Positions 60,256-64,000 of a stretch of DNA of 64,000 bases are shown here, piece by piece. The stretch comes from Streptomyces lydicus (GTDB taxonomy: Bacteria > Actinomycetota > Actinomycetes > Streptomycetales > Streptomycetaceae). A program made the position numbers and the translations under genes. Every line of letters begins with the position of its first letter. Position 1 is the stretch's first letter. The DNA lies in NCBI RefSeq assembly GCF_001729485.1, contig NZ_CP017157.1, positions 4,092,001 to 4,156,000 on the forward strand. The letters are read 5' to 3'. A model generated the notes under the pieces. It saw nothing but the letters and a program-made list of their open reading frames with translations. It searched no databases and had not been told where the DNA came from.

Positions 60256-61128
60256 ATGTCCGACGCGACCCTGCGGCCGCGCCGCTCCGTGCTCTACATG
60301 CCCGGTGCCAACGAACGCGCCCTGGAGAAGGCCAAGTCCCTCCCCACCGACGCACTGATCCTCGACCTGGAGGACGCCGTCGCCCCCGACGCCAAGGCCG
60401 ACGCCCGCAAGCGCGTCGCGGCCGCCGCGGCCTCGGGGGAGTACGGCTACCGCGAGGTGACGATCCGGGTCAACGCGCCGGGCACCGCCTGGCACGCCGA
60501 CGACCTCCGGGCCGCCGCCGAGGCCGGCCCGGACGCGGTCGTGGTGCCCAAGGTGGAGTCCGCCGACACCGTGCGGGAGGTCGAACGCGCCCTGGAGGCG
60601 GCCGGCGCCCCGGACCGTACGGCCATCTGGGCGATGGTCGAGACGCCGCGCGCGATGCTGGACGCGCGGGCGGTGGCCGCCGCCAGCGAACGGCTGACCG
60701 TGCTGGTGATGGGCACCAACGACCTGGCCAAGGAACTCCACGCGGAGCACGTCCCCGGCCGGGCCCCGCTGCTCACCGGACTGTCGCTGGCGCTCCTGGG
60801 TGCCCGCGACGCGGGCAAGGTCATCCTGGACGGCGTCTACAACGACGTGAAGGACCCCGAGGGGTTCGAGGCGGAATGCGTCCAGGGGCGGCAGTTCGGG
60901 TTCGACGGCAAGACGCTCATCCACCCGTCGCAGGTCGAGCCCTGCAACCGGGTGTTCGCGCCGTCGGCCGACCAGATCGAGCGTTCGCGCCGGATCATCG
61001 AGGCTTTCGACGAGGCCACCCGTGAGGGACGCGGAGTCGTCACCGTCGACGGCCGGCTGATCGAGAATCTGCACGTCGAGGACGCCCGCCGGATCCTCGC
61101 CCTGGCCGAGGCGGTCGCCGGCCGGTGA
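60256..61128 (+). CDS. CitE-like HpcH/HpaI aldolase/citrate lyase family protein
   Basis: A 290-residue CitE-type lyase. The family start RRSVLYMPGANERALEKAKSLPTDALILDLEDAVAPDAK is complete. Metal ligands lie in WAMVETPRAML and LVMGTNDLAKEL. IHPSQVEPCNRVFAPS is the usual C-terminal signature. The acyl-CoA substrate could be malyl-, methylmalyl- or citramalyl-CoA. AAGGAG, which overlaps the stop of the first lyase, is its ribosome site, so translation is coupled. A bidirectional hairpin follows. Confidence 0.92.
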   Translation: MSDATLRPRRSVLYMPGANERALEKAKSLPTDALILDLEDAVAPDAKADARKRVAAAAASGEYGYREVTIRVNAPGTAWHADDLRAAAEAGPDAVVVPKVESADTVREVERALEAAGAPDRTAIWAMVETPRAMLDARAVAAASERLTVLVMGTNDLAKELHAEHVPGRAPLLTGLSLALLGARDAGKVILDGVYNDVKDPEGFEAECVQGRQFGFDGKTLIHPSQVEPCNRVFAPSADQIERSRRIIEAFDEATREGRGVVTVDGRLIENLHVEDARRILALAEAVAGR

Positions 61129-61209
61129 ACCGCCGGCACTGACCCGGCGTCACCGGCGCCTGCCGTGACACGTCACGTCTGACGCCGGGACCGTGCATGC
61201 CCGGTGCGT

Positions 61210-61243
61210 GATGCCTGGTGCGGAGACCCGCGCACCAGGCATC
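61210..61243. terminator. bidirectional terminator between lyase and tautomerase genes
   Basis: A perfect 13-bp stem (GATGCCTGGTGCG / CGCACCAGGCATC) with an 8-base loop, between convergent genes. Confidence 0.88.
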
Positions 61244-61260
61244 CGCCGTATCGACACCCT

Positions 61261-61689
61261 CTAGGCGTCGGTGAGGGGCGGCGACGCCGGGCCGGCCGCC
61301 CCGTCCGAAGTGAGGTATTGGGCCACGCCGTTGCCGAGCGACCAGTCGGCCGACTCGTTCTCGGTCACGGTGACGAAGACGTTGCGCGGCTCGGTCCCCG
61401 CGTACTCCTGGGCGCGTTCGGCGATCCGCCGGTACAGCGCCTTCTTCTGTTCGGGCGTGCGGCCGGAGCGCATCGTGATCGCGACGAACACCAGGCCGTC
61501 GTCGCGCCGGATGCCGAAGTAGTCGTCGTAGCGCAGCGTGCTGCGGGCGCCGTCGTGACCCACCAGCACCTGGAACCGGTCGTCGGGCGGGATGCCGATC
61601 GTCTCCACCAGCGCGTCGTGCACGGCGCGGCCGAGTGCGTCGAGCCGGGCGCTGTCGGTCCCCTGGGCGTCGATACGGACAAAGGGCAT
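61261..61689 (-). CDS. tautomerase family protein
   Basis: A 142-residue protein of the tautomerase/MIF superfamily. It starts MPFVRIDAQG, giving the catalytic Pro2 after methionine removal. The second half, GLVFVAITMRSGRTPEQKKALYRRIAERAQEYAG, is a second 4-oxalocrotonate-tautomerase-like unit, so one chain equals two short 4-OT subunits. ENVFVTVTENESADWSLGNG-type text closes it. AAGGAG lies eleven bases before the ATG. A palindrome centred on TACTAGTA is found about 56 bases upstream. It is convergent with the CitE-like pair and may act on an enol or oxo-acid from the same pathway. Confidence 0.9.
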   Translation of the reverse strand: MPFVRIDAQGTDSARLDALGRAVHDALVETIGIPPDDRFQVLVGHDGARSTLRYDDYFGIRRDDGLVFVAITMRSGRTPEQKKALYRRIAERAQEYAGTEPRNVFVTVTENESADWSLGNGVAQYLTSDGAAGPASPPLTDA

Positions 61690-61744
61690 GTCGGAGGTTC
61701 TCCTTCCGGACGGGGTGTGACGGGGTGTTCCGTCGCCCGTGATC

Positions 61745-61762
61745 GTACATACTAGTAGGTAC
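61745..61762. promoter_or_regulatory. palindromic operator GTACATACTAGTAGGTAC
   Basis: An 18-bp palindrome with one mismatched pair, upstream of the tautomerase gene. Its core TACTAGTA resembles the TACTGATCAGTA palindrome in front of the lyase operon. Confidence 0.65.
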
Positions 61763-61836
61763 AGAGGTCGCCGGGGTCGCTGTGCGCGGCCGGAGTGCCC
61801 GCGCCACACCGCGAGTTGCTCCCGCCGAGCGGCGTC

Positions 61837-63084
61837 CTAGGACGGATCCACCGACAGCGTCTCGGAAGGAATGTCGCCGCGGCCGATCCGCAGCCGGCCG
61901 CGGAGCTTGGCCACCACGGAGTACTTCCCGCGCTGCTCGCGCCCCTGCCGGTTGAGTTCCTCCACCAGCCGTTCGGAGCGCTTCTCCACGTCCATCTCGT
62001 CCAGGATCCGGTCGACCTCCGCCAGCAGCGCGCCGTGCAGCTGCCACTCGCGGGGATGCTGCCGCACGCCGTCGAGCAGCAGGTGCGCCACCACCTCGCG
62101 GCTCTCCCGGCTGGCGGCCAGCTCCCGGACGAGCTGGCTCTCGGCCTCCTCGGCGTTCGCGCTGACCTGCGTGGTGATGAGGACGGCGAAACTCTCGACG
62201 GCGCGGGCCATGTGGCCGAACAGCTCCCGCAGCGCGCTGGCGATGTCCTCGGAGAAGAGCGGCTCGTCCGTCCGCGCCTTGGCGAGGTCGGTGAGCGTGC
62301 GGCAGACCGTACGGATCACCACCGCCGAGATCTCCAGGGTGTCCAGCCCGGTGCGCAGTACGACGCGGGAGAGCAGGCCCTCCTTGACGCGGGGGTTGAG
62401 CCGGAGGCTGTCCTCGGCCTGCCGCAGCGCCGCATCCACCTCCACCACGTCGTGGTCCAGCCGCCGCGCCTCGTGCAGCCGCTCCGCTGCCTCCGCCACG
62501 GTGGTGTGGCCGGTCACCTCGGCGCCGAGCTTCAGCAGCAGGTCCCGCATCCGGCGGGCGAGGGCCTCGATGGCCTCGCTGGCGGGCTGCACCCATACGG
62601 GCGGCACGAACAGCATGTTGAAGAGCAGTCCGACGACCGCCCCGATCAGTGTCTCCAGCACCCGGTCCCAGGCCGTCGCGGCCACCCGCGTCGTCGTCAC
62701 CCCCAGCACCAGCATCGCGCTGATCGCCACCTCGGGGACGAACTCGCCGGCCTTGACGAAGCGCCCGATGACCAGCGACGCCAGGATGATCAGCCCCAGG
62801 CTCCACCAGGTCAGCCCCACCAGGGAGCTGAAACCGATGGCGATGACCACCCCCACCACCACGGCGTTCACCCTGCGCACGCTGGTGGTCAGGGTCGTGT
62901 ACAGCGTGACCTGCACGACCAGCAGGGCGGTCAGCGGTGCGGTCAGCGGCGCCGGCTCGCTGCTCAGGGCCAGCGCGACGACGTACGAGATCACCGCGGC
63001 AATGGTCGAGCGGAAGGTCTGCGCGACCACGGGCTCGGTGTGCCGCCGGACGAGATCCAGCAGGGGGTCGGTAACTTCTCGCAC
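61837..63084 (-). CDS. FUSC / aromatic acid exporter family protein
   Basis: A 415-residue membrane protein. Six helices lie within residues 22-165 (STIAAVISYVVALAL, LTALLVVQVTLYTTL, VVVGVVIAIGFSSLVGL and so on). The remaining 250 residues are a cytoplasmic helical, highly charged region. The plan fits the FUSC and aromatic-acid-exporter (AaeB/DUF939-like) families. GTG 63084 is chosen because AAGGAG is eight bases upstream. Its place beside tautomerase and lyase genes suggests export of an aromatic or acidic metabolite, but that is inference. Confidence 0.87.
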   Translation of the reverse strand: MREVTDPLLDLVRRHTEPVVAQTFRSTIAAVISYVVALALSSEPAPLTAPLTALLVVQVTLYTTLTTSVRRVNAVVVGVVIAIGFSSLVGLTWWSLGLIILASLVIGRFVKAGEFVPEVAISAMLVLGVTTTRVAATAWDRVLETLIGAVVGLLFNMLFVPPVWVQPASEAIEALARRMRDLLLKLGAEVTGHTTVAEAAERLHEARRLDHDVVEVDAALRQAEDSLRLNPRVKEGLLSRVVLRTGLDTLEISAVVIRTVCRTLTDLAKARTDEPLFSEDIASALRELFGHMARAVESFAVLITTQVSANAEEAESQLVRELAASRESREVVAHLLLDGVRQHPREWQLHGALLAEVDRILDEMDVEKRSERLVEELNRQGREQRGKYSVVAKLRGRLRIGRGDIPSETLSVDPS

Positions 63085-63231
63085 CTTTTGTCTCCTTCCC
63101 ACCTTTCGCCTCAGGAGCAACATCGACGGCCGCCGTACCCGCATTCGGGTGCCCCGGGTCGTCCGCCGGCGCGCCCGCCCCCACGATCGTTCTGACGGCA
63201 GGACGGACGGCGGGTGCGTGGGAGCGGTGCG

Positions 63232-64000
63232 ATGGACGACGGCGCGGAGCACGGCAGGGACCGTGCGGCGGGCGGCGGTTCCGCGGGCGGTGGCCTGGAC
63301 CGCCGGCACTTCCTCGGGGCCGCCGCGGCGGGCGCCGCCGGAGTCGCCGTCGGCAGCACCGCCGGCTGCGACACCACGGCCGGGAACCCCGGCGCGACCG
63401 GCACCCCCGGCGCCGGCCCCTCGGACCTCGCCGCGGAGCGCCGGCGCCCGGGCAGCCCCGACTGGCGGATCCGCTCGACCGGCCCGCCCGACGCCGTCGA
63501 GGGCTACACCGACAGGGCAAGCGTCCGGCCGGGGGAGGGGTTCGGGCTGTACGTGTCGACCACCGCCCCCGGCTTCCGCGTCTCCGCCTACCGGGTCGGC
63601 TGGTACGGCGGGGCCGAGGCCCGGCTCGTCTGGCGCTCGGGCCGGATCGCGGGACGGGCCCAGCGCCACCCGCACGTACTGCCCGGCATCCGCAGCGTAC
63701 GGGCGGACTGGCCGCGGACCCTCGCCGTCCCCACCGACGGCTGGCCGCCGGGTGCCTATCTGCTCCGCCTGGACGCCGACCACGGTCACCAGCGCTATGT
63801 GCCGCTGGTCGTCCGCTCCGCCACCACCGCGGGCCGCACCGTCCTGATGCACGCCGTGGCGACCTGGCAGGCGTACAACAGGTGGGGCGGCTACAACCTC
63901 TACGCGGGTCAGGACGGCGGGTACGGGACGCGGTCGCTGGAAGTCAGCTTCGACCGGCCCTACGACGCCGACGGCGCCGAGAAGTTCCTGGTCTACGAGC
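63232..64000 (+). CDS. N,N-dimethylformamidase beta-subunit-like Tat lipoprotein (partial)
   Basis: The gene runs off the right edge, leaving 256 codons. Residues 22-46 are a Tat signal with a lipobox (DRRHFLGAAAAGAAGVAVGSTAGC). After a linker, RVSAYRVGWYGGAEARLVWRSG and VLMHAVATWQAYNRWGGYNLYAG match the N-terminal part of proteins annotated as N,N-dimethylformamidase beta-like. The true substrate of these exported homologues is unknown. GGAG lies nine bases before the ATG. It is divergent from the FUSC gene. Confidence 0.85.
   Translation, partial: MDDGAEHGRDRAAGGGSAGGGLDRRHFLGAAAAGAAGVAVGSTAGCDTTAGNPGATGTPGAGPSDLAAERRRPGSPDWRIRSTGPPDAVEGYTDRASVRPGEGFGLYVSTTAPGFRVSAYRVGWYGGAEARLVWRSGRIAGRAQRHPHVLPGIRSVRADWPRTLAVPTDGWPPGAYLLRLDADHGHQRYVPLVVRSATTAGRTVLMHAVATWQAYNRWGGYNLYAGQDGGYGTRSLEVSFDRPYDADGAEKFLVYE

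Overview
The window is very GC-rich DNA with strong third-position G/C bias. Tat signals, DUF6296, a KcsA-type channel, a class F sortase, a chitinase with a DasR-type operator and large LuxR-type regulators all point to a Streptomyces (or close relative) chromosome. I read about 58 protein genes. I saw no rRNA, tRNA, CRISPR array, insertion sequence or prophage. The layout looks like an accessory or arm-proximal region, with mostly single genes and short operons for secretion, regulation, transport and specialised metabolism.

Layout. 0-8 kb: flavin reductase-like protein, Tat-exported exonuclease/phosphatase, DUF2277, AlkB, a possibly frameshifted gene, VOC protein, class C serine hydrolase, DUF6296 and an Asp/Glu racemase. 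8-13 kb: GH19 chitinase behind a dre site, cytochrome P450, a GNAT-AAA+ fusion and a Mut7-C protein. 13-20.5 kb: an Arg-Asp-Gly repeat surface protein with a class F sortase, an MHS transporter, a solitary hemC, and an operon of a Tat-exported intradiol dioxygenase and a secreted propeller protein. 20.6-24.8 kb: a large ATPase/LuxR regulator and an ArsR-like regulator. 25-30.3 kb: an MMPL exporter facing a KAS / thioester-reductase / ACP set. 30.9-38.3 kb: a 54-aa protein, MmcQ/YjbR, a KcsA homologue, trypsin-like protease, GH15 enzyme, NCS1 permease and CPBP protein.

38-50 kb: DUF4132, APH-type kinase, M64 peptidase, quinone-oxidoreductase-like enzyme, a degenerate kinase-LuxR fusion, three unrecognised proteins and cydAB. 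50-56.5 kb: GH114 protein, a two-gene operon of unknown function, and a LysR/MFS divergent pair around a clear palindrome. 56.5-64 kb: an operon of a TyrA homologue, a CHMI-like tautomerase and an M55 aminopeptidase. It is divergent from two CitE/HpcH lyases and near a second tautomerase and a FUSC exporter. The window ends inside an N,N-dimethylformamidase-like Tat lipoprotein.

The best candidates for undescribed biology are the two-gene unknown operon (51.4-54.2 kb), the TyrA/tautomerase/lyase neighbourhood with two similar palindromes (56.5-61.8 kb), the KAS/ACP/reductase/MMPL set (25-30 kb), the repeat-protein/sortase pair (13.4-15.1 kb), the kinase-like LuxR protein lacking its phospho-acceptor, and the KcsA homologue with a rearranged pH-gate. 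All calls come from reading the sequence; no database search was run.
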